This document shows, piece after piece, positions 17,601-25,326 of a stretch of 35,443 bases of DNA. Position 1 is the first letter of the stretch; every line of letters begins with the position of its first letter. This stretch comes from Tepidanaerobacteraceae bacterium (GTDB taxonomy: Bacteria; Bacillota; Thermosediminibacteria; Thermosediminibacterales; Tepidanaerobacteraceae). The position numbers and the translations under genes were made by a program. The DNA lies in contig JARRBK010000017.1 of NCBI GenBank assembly GCA_029982615.1, positions 1 to 35,443 of the forward strand, in the 5' to 3' direction. Below the pieces are notes generated by a model, which worked only from the letters and a program-made list of their open reading frames with translations, had not been told where the DNA came from and did no database searches.

Positions 17601-18217
17601 TCCCGGATGGAGTCCACCACATCATCGAAAAATTCCAACCGATAGGGATATTCTGCCGCTGGAGGATATATATCCAGGATTCCCCCCCTTACGGCAAACT
17701 GGCCTCGGCCTTCTATCATATCCACCCGCTCGTAACCCATGGCCGAAAGCCTCGTTAAAACTTCTTCCATTGAAACGGTCAAACCCACTTTAAAATATAA
17801 TGTGAATTTTTTCACATTATCTGGCGGCACCAGTTTGTTTAACAATGCCTGTACAGGTGCTACCACCACTACGGGTCTTCCAGCAAGAAGCATTTCCATA
17901 ACTTTGAGCCTCTGGGCCGTAGACTCCAAGCTTCTGGCAGCCATCTCATACGGTATGACGCTGCTGGCAGGATACAAGGCTATTTCTTCGGGCTTTAAAA
18001 AAAACGAAAGGTCTTCGACGAGCTTTCTGGCTTCCAACGAATCCGAAGTTATAACAAGAATCTGGGATTTTATCCTGTTTTTCAGCGAAGCTATCAAAAA
18101 AGCCCTCTGGGAATCGGAGACACCGTAGGCAAAAAGATTTGAAAGGCCCTTCTCCACATCGCAAATAAGTCTATTGAATTCCGGAATCTCATTACAAATT
18201 TCGGTAATGCTGAACAT
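14684..18217 (-). CDS. mfd: Transcription-repair coupling factor Mfd
   Basis: This 1177-residue ATP-dependent translocase removes RNA polymerase stalled at DNA lesions and recruits UvrA. Domains in order: UvrB-like N-terminal module (VEKGLSNLFAYGVSDSQRAF, then GGILDIYPP); the RNA-polymerase interaction domain beginning GDYVVHTAHGIGKYLGVE; a RecG-like helicase core with Walker A GDVGYGKTEVALRAA, motif II DEEQRFGV, TATPIPRTLH and QLRGRVGRSNRQAFAYL; and a TRCF C-terminal domain (YIPDDYVKNTTQKMEIYRRI). Length is normal. It leads the mfd-prsA-spoVT series, whose order matches other Firmicutes. A sigma-A promoter lies about 100 bp upstream, with a terminator-like hairpin between promoter and gene. 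Confidence 0.97.
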   Translation of the reverse strand: MFSITEICNEIPEFNRLICDVEKGLSNLFAYGVSDSQRAFLIASLKNRIKSQILVITSDSLEARKLVEDLSFFLKPEEIALYPASSVIPYEMAARSLESTAQRLKVMEMLLAGRPVVVVAPVQALLNKLVPPDNVKKFTLYFKVGLTVSMEEVLTRLSAMGYERVDMIEGRGQFAVRGGILDIYPPAAEYPYRLEFFDDVVDSIREFLPEDQRSRNKLEEAYVGPAREVVYDVQKAKTAAIRIASELKERKDVLCALGQHKIAAFLEEKVQEHIEKLQNGLFFESAELYISHLYDSCATIMDYFSRNPIAVLVEPGRIREAQKNAAFEVEETFKGLLEKGEILASQANIYFSPFEMMERLKRFRVTYMAALPKLHPEFEARELYSFQFRSMTPLYGKLDLLVEEITRLKKRKYRILVLSGTAERGEHMQKSLRERGIEAVSASNLEEFQPGQVAVMPGSLERGFEESQARFAIISDIEVYGRPKRQQPRPTSSAKGRKIEGIQELAVGDYVVHTAHGIGKYLGVETLEVSGHKRDYIALSYAGGDKLYVPTDQVDLIQKYVGSDENPPKLNKLGGNEWNRAKSKAKEAIREMAQELIKLYAARQAMKGFAFSKDTPWQKEFEDMFPYEETPDQLAAIEEVKRDMESDKPMDRLLCGDVGYGKTEVALRAAFKAVMDAKQVAVLVPTTILAEQHYHTFTERFAPFPVKIDVISRFKTPAEQKETLRKLKSGEVDIIIGTHRLLQKDVKFKDLGLLIVDEEQRFGVSHKEKIKQLKKNVDVLTLTATPIPRTLHMAMSGVRDMSIIETPPEDRFPIQTYVVEHNESLIRDAILRELSRQGQVYYVHNRIETIHEEAQRLQALVPEARIAVAHGRMNEDDLEDVMLNFYDHNFDVLVCTTIIETGLDIPNVNTLIITSADKMGLSQLYQLRGRVGRSNRQAFAYLTYKKDRVLSETAEKRLSAIREFTEFGSGFKIALKDLEIRGAGNILGTEQHGHMMAIGYDLYNKLLSAAIKELKGEKVEEEIQPVIDLSVSAYIPDDYVKNTTQKMEIYRRIAAVETVDEASDLEEEIEDRFGDIPEPARNLIQISRIKVLARKLKITSITQQGEIVRFQFRDSQTLSPEMLLKLSEAFQKQLIFANGSVPAINFKTRGMDGYKLLARIEKILDEMNTMQESCGVV

Positions 18218-18276
18218 CGTTCTCTCCTTAAATTTTCAAGTCATGTTCTATGCCTTTAGAATATTCTGACAAACAT

Positions 18277-18303
18277 CAAAAAGCCCTTTAAGGTAAGGGC
18301 TTA
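18277..18303 (-). terminator. Terminator hairpin between the PrsW-like gene and mfd
   Basis: On the minus strand AAGCCCTT/AAGGGCTT forms an 8-bp stem followed by TTTTT. It lies after the small membrane-protein gene, but also downstream of the predicted mfd promoter, so it sits at the very 5' end of an mfd transcript. Confidence 0.75.
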
Positions 18304-18316
18304 CCATTTCTTTTCT

Positions 18317-18345
18317 ATTATACTCCAAACACAGATTTATTGCAA
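18317..18345 (-). promoter_or_regulatory. Sigma-A promoter of mfd
   Basis: On the minus strand: TTGCAA, exactly 17 bp, TATAAT. The transcript would start near 18310, some 90 nt before the mfd ATG. Confidence 0.75.
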
Positions 18346-18368
18346 ATTGGGATATTCCAATAAAAAAC

Positions 18369-18809
18369 TTATTTTTTATCTTTAATATGCGCGTTTAATA
18401 CAATATAATTCCAAAACATGTGAACGGTGACAGCCGCAGCCACTCCCACAAGCAGACTTTTTAAAAGGCTGTGGAAAAAAACAGTGATTGCCCCAAAAGC
18501 GGCATGGCTCATTAGGCCAGCAGCCCCTGCGGTATACGACCTCCTGCCGCGGTTTTTAATTATATCGCATAATGCTTCCGCTGTACCGAAGATTATATGA
18601 GTAAAAAGAATGTCACCCGAAACGAGGACAGCTATGCCGGTTTTTGATACCTCCTCTATTACCGGTGCACCGTAAGTTACGGCATTTTCCCCCATGAGAG
18701 CCAGGGCTTTGCCGTTTAGGTAATAAGATACGGCCGCAGCCAAAAAACCGGCTAATATGGACATCCCCATCTTTTCATTTATTTCAACAAACAATGACCA
18801 ATTTATCAA
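18369..18809 (-). CDS. Small PrsW/CPBP-like intramembrane protease candidate
   Basis: This 146-residue protein has about four or five hydrophobic segments. Conserved-looking polar residues sit in or next to them: E52-E53-x-x-K56 (PVIEEVSKTG), E78 in HIIFGTAEALCD (with H71), H102 in LMSHAAFGAI, and H130-x-x-x-N134 in HMFWNYIV. This series resembles the catalytic motifs of PrsW-type glutamic intramembrane proteases (EExxK, FxxxE, H, HxxxN) and, more loosely, CPBP/CAAX proteases. It is shorter than the PrsW and CPBP proteins I know. The TTG start follows GGAGGCGG. It is 70 bp downstream of an orphan DNA methyltransferase. Substrate unknown; the family call rests on motif spacing only. Confidence 0.55.
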   Translation of the reverse strand: MINWSLFVEINEKMGMSILAGFLAAAVSYYLNGKALALMGENAVTYGAPVIEEVSKTGIAVLVSGDILFTHIIFGTAEALCDIIKNRGRRSYTAGAAGLMSHAAFGAITVFFHSLLKSLLVGVAAAVTVHMFWNYIVLNAHIKDKK

Positions 18810-18879
18810 GACCGCCTCCGAGGATACAAACTGCTAGCACGACCCGAAATCGCTTGATTTATATTATTCCATTATTATA

Positions 18880-20601
18880 TTATTCCACAACAAACGAATA
18901 AATAATGTTTTTATCTTCTTCCCACCTTTGAAAGCCCGGAGCCTGCTGCAGGCATCTATCCACATATGCCATGTCAAAGCACTGTTTCCCCTGCCCCGAC
19001 AGGCAAAGCGGCCCGTCATCCGGCTGCTTATAATATACATCTATCCATCTCATCATTGCAGCTTCAAAAAGCTCGGGCAAAGTCGCCCTGCGATGTTTAG
19101 CTAGATATTCTTTTGCTGTAAAAATAATGAGAGATTTTATTTCAAGCAGGCAAGGGGTGTTTTTCTGCCGACGTGAAGAAGCCTTCACCGGCTTTTTGAA
19201 GTTCAATATAAGGTCCCTTTTGAGCGAATATTTGGCCCATGACTGCACGAAGGAATTGCCCAGAGGTTTCTGCGGCACAATGTTCACTTGTTCAAAACCC
19301 GCCGTCCTGCAGGCGTTCAGAAGGGCTGACCATACGCCAAAATCCCTGTTGTTGAACGTTACCGAAAGCCAGTGCCCGGGTTTTAACAGCCTGTAAACTT
19401 CACCGAAAGCCTCTTTCAACATGTTTCCAAAGTCTTGTTCGCTTTTATTCTGGTATCTGTTCACTATTATCTCATCTTTTATAAAATCGCTTCCCATTTT
19501 CAGCCAAGAGCGCCACAGTAGTGTTAGTTCACCGTACTGAATACTTCCGCCGTAGGGTGGGTCTGTAAAACAATAGTCGACACTTTCCGAAGGCAAATTG
19601 GAAAGATGCTGCGCCGGCAGGTTTGAAAGCATAAATGTTCCTTCTTTTTCCAGCCCGGAAAATTCCCGCACTGGTTTAAAATAATCGCCTATCAGGCGGT
19701 TGGTTTCCTTTTTGCCCTCAAACACTCCCCAGCGCCACAGGATTCTGTTCTCGAACCTCTCCCATACATTTTCCTCTATCCAGTCGCCCATGCAGTAATA
19801 GGAATTGGCCGACATAGGGCGCAGGCCTTCGCTCTTCAGCTTGCTGGCGTGCAAGAGCGTATTTGAAAAAGCCGTCAGCATCAAATCCCTGACGGCTTCA
19901 TCGCCTATATGCCCGATTTCATGGTAAAGCATAGAAAGGGCCATGAGGTTTCTTCTGGTAAAAAGCTGATGCATATGAGTTATTCCAGCCTTTTTGAGCC
20001 TCATAATTTCCCGGCCGTCAGGCAGTTCGCCGTCGGGATACCAGAAAGGAATTTCAGCTGCCTCTATTCTCAATATATCGGCCTTTTCCTCCTCTGTGAG
20101 GAGCCTGCGGATATTAAACCCTCGGCCGTGCCCTTTTGGGCACCTGGCCTCCACAATCCATGCCCCTTTTTTCGACGGCCCCCGCACCACATGCTTTGCA
20201 TAGAGGTATTCGCCACATATGGGGCACTTTTCCCTAAGTCGGTACATTTCCATTATTTTATCCTTAATGCGGGCTTCAATCTTTTTGAATTCTGCCAGGA
20301 ACAGCTCCATGTCCACCGGGGAGCGGCAAGTGTTTTTTGAGATAAAGACCGCCATGGGATTTACATCGTTTAATACTGCCTTTCGCCGGTTTATGAGAGC
20401 TTCGCATCCCACTACTCCTCCGCCGCAAAAGGGGTCCAGCACGATATCCCCTTCCCGGGTGAAATGTCTTATGTATTCCGCCACTACATACCACGGCTTG
20501 CCCGCCCAATATTTATGCATTTTGTATCGGGCACAGTCCCTCTGCTGAGGTACGGCATAGTCTACGGGAACATCCACAGTCACAGTGCCACGTCCCTTCA
20601 T
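18880..20601 (-). CDS. Orphan DNA (adenine-N6 or cytosine-N4) methyltransferase with zinc-ribbon insert
   Basis: This 573-residue amino-methyltransferase has SAM motif I as LDPFCGGGVVGCEAL (55-69), followed by LNDVNPMAVFISKN. A putative zinc ribbon follows (C126-x2-C129 ... C154-x3-H158). The catalytic motif IV is TDPPYGGSIQYGEL (346-359), followed by VYRLLKPGHWLSVTFNN. DPPY fits adenine-N6 or cytosine-N4 methylation of DNA. No restriction endonuclease or specificity subunit is adjacent, so it looks like a solitary modification enzyme. The start lacks a strong ribosome binding site and could be slightly misplaced. A second methyltransferase with the same motif order lies at 25.3-26.6 kb. Confidence 0.82.
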   Translation of the reverse strand: MKGRGTVTVDVPVDYAVPQQRDCARYKMHKYWAGKPWYVVAEYIRHFTREGDIVLDPFCGGGVVGCEALINRRKAVLNDVNPMAVFISKNTCRSPVDMELFLAEFKKIEARIKDKIMEMYRLREKCPICGEYLYAKHVVRGPSKKGAWIVEARCPKGHGRGFNIRRLLTEEEKADILRIEAAEIPFWYPDGELPDGREIMRLKKAGITHMHQLFTRRNLMALSMLYHEIGHIGDEAVRDLMLTAFSNTLLHASKLKSEGLRPMSANSYYCMGDWIEENVWERFENRILWRWGVFEGKKETNRLIGDYFKPVREFSGLEKEGTFMLSNLPAQHLSNLPSESVDYCFTDPPYGGSIQYGELTLLWRSWLKMGSDFIKDEIIVNRYQNKSEQDFGNMLKEAFGEVYRLLKPGHWLSVTFNNRDFGVWSALLNACRTAGFEQVNIVPQKPLGNSFVQSWAKYSLKRDLILNFKKPVKASSRRQKNTPCLLEIKSLIIFTAKEYLAKHRRATLPELFEAAMMRWIDVYYKQPDDGPLCLSGQGKQCFDMAYVDRCLQQAPGFQRWEEDKNIIYSFVVE

Positions 20602-20635
20602 AGCTCAAAATATTTTGTCAATATTTCCCATTTTT

Positions 20636-20983
20636 TCAACTCCGAATCGGCGCAAATACACAGTAAAGAAGGAGTTCGCCATCTGTATCATTTAAAATGC
20701 CGTGTTCGCATCCCGCGGGCACATTCACAAGCCCTCCTTTTTTCACTCTTCTTCTCTCCCCGTCCGCCAGCACGCTACCTTCGCCTTCAAGGAAATAAAT
20801 AGTCTCCTGATTTTCGTGGGTATGGGGCATTATTTCCCCTCCCGGCATGATTTTTGCTAGTCTCACGATAATATTTTTGTTTTCGGTTTCGTCCAGAAGA
20901 GTGTTGATATAAACTTCCCGGTGTGAGGAATTCTTCGCCCATTTTTTCTCATCCGCTTTTTTAATCAATGTTTGCATGCTCAT
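20636..20983 (-). CDS. Small single-domain cupin protein
   Basis: This 115-residue protein is essentially one cupin barrel. Cupin motif 1 is visible as GGEIMPHTHENQETIYFLEG (HxH and E metal ligands) and motif 2 as GGLVNVPAGCEHGILN (the second His ligand), so a metal is probably bound. The frame is open further upstream, but the ATG at 20981-20983 follows GGAGGTAATTAT and is preferred. It lies 34 bp upstream of the DNA methyltransferase gene and may be cotranscribed with it. Single cupins have very varied roles (isomerases, dioxygenases, sugar or small-molecule binding), so no function is assigned. Confidence 0.8.
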   Translation of the reverse strand: MSMQTLIKKADEKKWAKNSSHREVYINTLLDETENKNIIVRLAKIMPGGEIMPHTHENQETIYFLEGEGSVLADGERRRVKKGGLVNVPAGCEHGILNDTDGELLLYCVFAPIRS

Positions 20984-21060
20984 ATAATTACCTCCATTTT
21001 TTGTATAGTTTTTCGCATTGTATGAAACCTTTCCATTTTGTTGCGCCTTTTGCATATTTG

Positions 21061-21468
21061 TCAGGCCCGTTTTAGGGAATGACTTCGTGGATCATACGTT
21101 TCTACATAGGGAAAATGCTCGGAATTTGAAGTAGCCACTATGTAGCCATTTTCTTTTGCCAGTACTCCGTTAAGAATATCGATGATCCCGAGAGTTATCC
21201 CTTTTTCTCTGTAATCCCGATAGATTTCAGCCGCCTTTAAGGCTTCATCATAACCTGGAGTCAGGATCTTAAACGGTTCAAAAAAAGGCTTCCATTTATC
21301 GATTTTTTCGGAAGGAATTCCGCAAAAAAACTCCGTAACCACAAGGGAAGAAGTAACAAGCTTTTCGGGTTCATCCATAAATCCCTTAAACCAGTTTACT
21401 ACACATTTGTTTCCCCTGCTAAAGTCTATAAAAACAGGGGTATCAATCAGAAATTTTATTTGTTCCAT
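21061..21468 (-). CDS. VapC-like PIN-domain toxin
   Basis: This 135-residue PIN-domain protein is probably the ribonuclease toxin of a type II pair. Acidic active-site candidates are D9 in FLIDTPVFIDFSRG, E46 in VVTEFFCG and D97 in LGIIDILNGVLA. The last PIN motif, usually LVTRDxxDF or similar, is VATSNSEHF here, with Asn115 instead of Asp. The gene overlaps the antitoxin by 13 bp and its ATG lies inside the antitoxin's last codons, which is typical of translationally coupled modules. GGAGG lies upstream of the start. Confidence 0.85.
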   Translation of the reverse strand: MEQIKFLIDTPVFIDFSRGNKCVVNWFKGFMDEPEKLVTSSLVVTEFFCGIPSEKIDKWKPFFEPFKILTPGYDEALKAAEIYRDYREKGITLGIIDILNGVLAKENGYIVATSNSEHFPYVETYDPRSHSLKRA

Positions 21469-21746
21469 TTATCTTTGAAAACCTCCTCACTGGCCTTTCG
21501 GATATTGCTCACCCAGGCATCAACGGATTCTTCATCTTTCCAGTGGGGAACCTCTTCTTCTTTTAAACTGCCTGCATAAGTATTTATAAACCATTTGAAC
21601 TTTTCCTTTTTTATTTGCTCTTCGATAGATTTAATAATAAAACCACTTCGGGTCTCTTTGGTCTTGCTTTTGCGTAAAAATTCATCAAGGGCGTTTAATA
21701 GTTGAGTAGGAATTCTAACATGGATCATTTTGGTTTTATTTATCAT
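21456..21746 (-). CDS. Ribbon-helix-helix antitoxin of the VapBC-like pair
   Basis: This 96-residue protein starts with a ribbon-helix-helix domain (MIHVRIPTQLLNALDEFLRK, then SGFIIKSIEEQIKKEK). That domain should bind operator DNA as a dimer. An acidic/aromatic C-terminal tail (EEEVPHWKDEESVDAW) probably wraps and inhibits the toxin. The ATG follows GGAGGTGAGATACT. The pair is transcribed from an extended -10 promoter just upstream and would normally repress itself. Confidence 0.85.
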   Translation of the reverse strand: MINKTKMIHVRIPTQLLNALDEFLRKSKTKETRSGFIIKSIEEQIKKEKFKWFINTYAGSLKEEEVPHWKDEESVDAWVSNIRKASEEVFKDKWNK

Positions 21747-21772
21747 AGTATCTCACCTCCGTAGTTACATTT

Positions 21773-21781
21773 ATTATATCA
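21773..21781 (-). promoter_or_regulatory. Extended -10 promoter of the toxin-antitoxin pair
   Basis: TGATATAAT on the minus strand is a perfect extended -10 element (TGnTATAAT). I see no good -35 at 17-18 bp. It lies about 25 bp before the antitoxin ATG. Confidence 0.55.
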
Positions 21782-21923
21782 AATTCTAATCAGAAAATCT
21801 ACATTGAAAACGCTCCTACTGTTGGCTCATACTAATTCTACAGGCTAATCAAGCGTGCAACTGCAAGTCACATTCATCGTATCACATTATGCTTTGAGTA
21901 TCAATTATGCCGTAAATTTCCTC

Positions 21924-21952
21924 TTTTAAAAACAGTCGTTCGGTTATATAAT
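21924..21952 (+). promoter_or_regulatory. Possible dnaE promoter
   Basis: TATAAT at 21947-21952 has a weak -35 (TTTTAA) at 17 bp. The leader of about 70 nt begins with a small hairpin (ACATCT/AGATGT, 21963-21982). Confidence 0.4.
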
Positions 21953-22029
21953 ATATATAGAACATCTGTTTGTATAGATGTCTCAAACCTCGAGCTTCAG
22001 AACCTTACACAACAAAAAGGGGTGATGAT

Positions 22030-25000
22030 GTGACTTTCTGCCATCTGCATGTGCATTCCGAATACAGCATGCTGGACGGCCTCTGCCGCCTGCCGCAGCT
22101 TGTGGATACGGCGGCGAAGCTTTCAATGCCCGCCCTGGCTTTGACAGACCACGGTGGCCTTTGGGGGGCAGTACCCTTTTACAAGTTTTGCATCGAAAAG
22201 GGGATTAAGCCCATAATCGGCTGTGAAGTTTACACAGTAAAGGACCTTCGCAAAAAAGAAGGCAGGGAATTTCCACACCACCTGGTGCTTTTGGCTGAAA
22301 ACGACGATGGCTATAAAAACCTGCTCAAGCTGGTGACGGCATCCAATCTGGAAGGCTTTTACTACCGCCCGCGGGTGGATAAAAAACTGCTTTCTCGGCA
22401 CAGCCATGGGATAATAGCCCTTAGCGCCTGTATGCGCGGCGAGGTGGCGGACCTAATACTGAAAGGCAACCCGGCAGAAGCCCGAAAGGCGGCGGCGGAG
22501 TATGTAGACATCTTTGGAAAGGAAAATTTTTTTCTGGAAATGCAGGACCACGGAATTGAGCAGGAAAAGAAGGTCAATTTCTGGCTGCGAACCCTGGCGA
22601 GGCAGCTGGGCACAGGGCTTGTGGCAACCAATGACGTGCACTACCTCACCCCCGAAGATGCTGGAATCCACCGGGCACTCCTTTCGGTGCAGACCCTTTC
22701 GGCGCTGGGTGAAGCCATATCCATGGAGGGCAGGCAGTACTATTTCAAGACTTCCGCAGAAATGGAAAAACTTTTTGCCGATATTCCGGAAGCGCTTAAA
22801 AATACTGGAATCATAGCTGAAAGATGCAATGTGAGGCTTCCTCTGGGAGGCATTAACCTTCCTCAAATCCAGGTGCCACCGGGATACGACGCCGGCAGCT
22901 TTCTTGAGAAGCTGGCCCTGGAGGGTGCCCGGACCCGCTACGGCATGCCGCTGCCGGAAAATGTCCAACAGCGCCTGGAATATGAACTTTCAGTGATAAA
23001 AAACACAGGATATGCGGGATATTTCCTTATAGTAAAGGACATAGTCGACTTTGCTGAAAAAAGCGGCATACTGCTGGGACCGGGTAGGGGTTCCGCAGCA
23101 GGAAGCCTCGTGAGCTACTGCTTGGGAATCACCGATGTAGACCCCATAAAATACGGCCTCATTTTCGAACGGTTTTTAAACCCCGAAAGGGTGAGCCCTC
23201 CTGACATCGATGTGGATCTGTGCCACCGGGGCAGGCGGGATGTGCTGGAATACATCAGGCAGCGGTTCGGCAGGGAAAGGATATCCCACGCCGGGGCCTT
23301 TTCCACCCTCCAGGCCCGGGCGGTCCTCCGGGATACCGGGAGGGCATTGGGGATGGCCTATAAAAAGATAGATGGCATGTGCTCGCTCATCCCGTATTCT
23401 CACATGAACCTGGAAGAAGCCCTTGAGCAAAGCCCCCGCCTCGCAACCCTGGTCCGCCGGGATCCGGAGGTAAAACAGGTTTTTGAAACAGCCCGGCATC
23501 TGCAGTGCCTCCCCCGCCATATGACGCAGCACTCGGCGGGGGTGGTAATCGCCGAAAAACCCCTGACGGAATACGTTGCCCTGCAGCGTGCATCCGGGGA
23601 GGAAATCATCACCCAGGCGGACATGGATATGCTGGAAGACCTGGGGCTGGTGAAAATAGATCTGCTGGGATTGAGGTTTCTGACAGTGATAGGAGATACT
23701 TTGAAGCTCATAAGGGCCCGGCGGGGTATACACATGACTGTCCGGGACATCCCGCTGGACGATGAAGCCGTCTTTGAAGCCCTCCGCCGGGGCGATACCA
23801 ATTCCACTTTCCAGCTGGAAAGCACCGGCATGAGGAATATGCTGCGTAAAGTTCAGCCCGAAAACATCGAAGACCTCTCAGCAGTGCTGGCTCTATACCG
23901 TCCCGGCCCACTCCAGAGCGGCATGGCGGATGAATTCATAGCGCGGCGCCGCGGAAAAAAGCCCGTAACTTTCCTGCACCCCTGTCTCGAGCCTATCCTT
24001 GCCGAAACGTACGGCGTTTTCCTTTACCAGGAGCAGCTCATGCAGGCCGCCAATGCAGTAGCTGGCTACACCCTGGGGGAAGCGGACCTTCTCAGGCGGG
24101 CCATAGCAAAAAAGAAGAAGGAGGAAATCGAAAGACAAAAACCGGTGTTCATTCAGAGGGCCATGCAGCGAGGCATCGACGCCAACACAGCTGGCCAGAT
24201 TTTCTCCGTAATGGAATCTTTTGGAAACTATGGATTCAACAAATCCCACAGCGTGTCGTACGCCGTCATGGCAACAAGGACCGTGTATCTCAAGGAGCAT
24301 TTCCCGCTGGAGTATTTCTCGGCGCTGCTTTCGCTATACATGGACACCCCGTCCCGCCTGCAGCTGTATCTTTCCGAAGCCCGGAAAAAAGGCATAAAAA
24401 TATTGTTGCCGGATATAAACAAAAGCGGTATGGCCTTTTCTCCGGAGCCTCCTGAGGAAAAAACCTCGGGCGCAGAATCCCGAAGTTCAAGCATGGGGGC
24501 CATAAGATGCGGCTTTGCCCTGGTTAAAAATCTGGGTGTCCGGGGCATAAAGGAAATACTGAGGGCCAGGCAGCAAGGCCCCTTCACCGGATTTTTTAAC
24601 TTCTGCCGCCGCACCGACAGGCGGGCTGTAACCAGCAAAGCCCTGGAGTCCCTCATACTTTCCGGAGCCTTTGACGCCTTCGGCATACCTCGGCCTGCCC
24701 TGCTTCTTTCATTAAAATCCGCCGTACTAGAAGCAAAGTCGGCATCATGCAGCACTGATTCCGGCCAAGTCTGCCTTCTGCCGGAAGATTCCGCCGCCGA
24801 ACGACTGGCAAACGATGTGCTCTTGCCGGAATTTTCCCAGGAGCAAAAGATAAACCACGAACTTCGGGCGCTGGGTCATTTTATAACCATCCATCCCATG
24901 GAGTTGTGGAAAGGTGCTGCCGCAAAACTCCGCAACTGCACTGTCGCCGATATATCCGAAATCAACGAAAAGAAAAAGGTGCGCCTTGCGGGAATCCTGC

Positions 25001-25269
25001 TGGACCCCCGCTGGGGGCGCACTCGAAGCGGCAGCCGCATGATGTTCGTGCGGCTAGAAGATCTCACCGGTGCGGTGGAAGTGGTGATATTCCCCAGGGA
25101 AATGAGGCTTTTCTCGCAGCACCTTTTCACTGGCTCGGCAGTTATCATCGACGGCTGGACTGATTTAAACGATGACGGCAACATAACAGTGGTGGCGGAA
25201 AAAGTGTTTCCGCTCAAGAATTTTGTCAGCACCCCGGCAGCACCAGCGGCTTTCGATTATGCCCAGTAA
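22030..25269 (+). CDS. dnaE: DNA polymerase III alpha subunit DnaE
   Basis: This 1079-residue C-family polymerase has an N-terminal PHP domain (HLHVHSEYSMLDG, ALTDHGGLWG, GCEVYTV, HHLVLLAEN, NDVHYL). The palm carries the catalytic acids (GPGRGSAAGSLVSYCLGIT, PPDIDVDLCHRGR, VKIDLLGLR). The fingers follow (FQLESTGMRNMLRK, LALYRPGPL, YGVFLYQEQLMQ, NYGFNKSHSVSYA). The C-terminus has helix-hairpin-helix and OB-fold parts (FVRLEDLTGAVEVVIFP). In Firmicutes this enzyme works beside PolC, mainly to extend primers. The frame stays open 20 codons upstream, but the GTG at 22030 follows AAGGGGTGAT and gives the standard N-terminus. The interior looks GC-richer than its neighbours. Its stop converges on the methyltransferase gene without a clear terminator. 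Confidence 0.95.
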   Translation: MTFCHLHVHSEYSMLDGLCRLPQLVDTAAKLSMPALALTDHGGLWGAVPFYKFCIEKGIKPIIGCEVYTVKDLRKKEGREFPHHLVLLAENDDGYKNLLKLVTASNLEGFYYRPRVDKKLLSRHSHGIIALSACMRGEVADLILKGNPAEARKAAAEYVDIFGKENFFLEMQDHGIEQEKKVNFWLRTLARQLGTGLVATNDVHYLTPEDAGIHRALLSVQTLSALGEAISMEGRQYYFKTSAEMEKLFADIPEALKNTGIIAERCNVRLPLGGINLPQIQVPPGYDAGSFLEKLALEGARTRYGMPLPENVQQRLEYELSVIKNTGYAGYFLIVKDIVDFAEKSGILLGPGRGSAAGSLVSYCLGITDVDPIKYGLIFERFLNPERVSPPDIDVDLCHRGRRDVLEYIRQRFGRERISHAGAFSTLQARAVLRDTGRALGMAYKKIDGMCSLIPYSHMNLEEALEQSPRLATLVRRDPEVKQVFETARHLQCLPRHMTQHSAGVVIAEKPLTEYVALQRASGEEIITQADMDMLEDLGLVKIDLLGLRFLTVIGDTLKLIRARRGIHMTVRDIPLDDEAVFEALRRGDTNSTFQLESTGMRNMLRKVQPENIEDLSAVLALYRPGPLQSGMADEFIARRRGKKPVTFLHPCLEPILAETYGVFLYQEQLMQAANAVAGYTLGEADLLRRAIAKKKKEEIERQKPVFIQRAMQRGIDANTAGQIFSVMESFGNYGFNKSHSVSYAVMATRTVYLKEHFPLEYFSALLSLYMDTPSRLQLYLSEARKKGIKILLPDINKSGMAFSPEPPEEKTSGAESRSSSMGAIRCGFALVKNLGVRGIKEILRARQQGPFTGFFNFCRRTDRRAVTSKALESLILSGAFDAFGIPRPALLLSLKSAVLEAKSASCSTDSGQVCLLPEDSAAERLANDVLLPEFSQEQKINHELRALGHFITIHPMELWKGAAAKLRNCTVADISEINEKKKVRLAGILLDPRWGRTRSGSRMMFVRLEDLTGAVEVVIFPREMRLFSQHLFTGSAVIIDGWTDLNDDGNITVVAEKVFPLKNFVSTPAAPAAFDYAQ

Positions 25270-25326
25270 TCGTTCAATCATGCAAAACATCCCCACTGTA
25301 AACGCGGAGAAATGCTCCAAATAATA

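Noticed and set aside
20636-20983. Cupin as the methylsulfurylase missing from MTA salvage
   Set aside because: It is 12 kb from the salvage operon, beside a DNA methyltransferase, and a small cupin fold alone says nothing about substrate.
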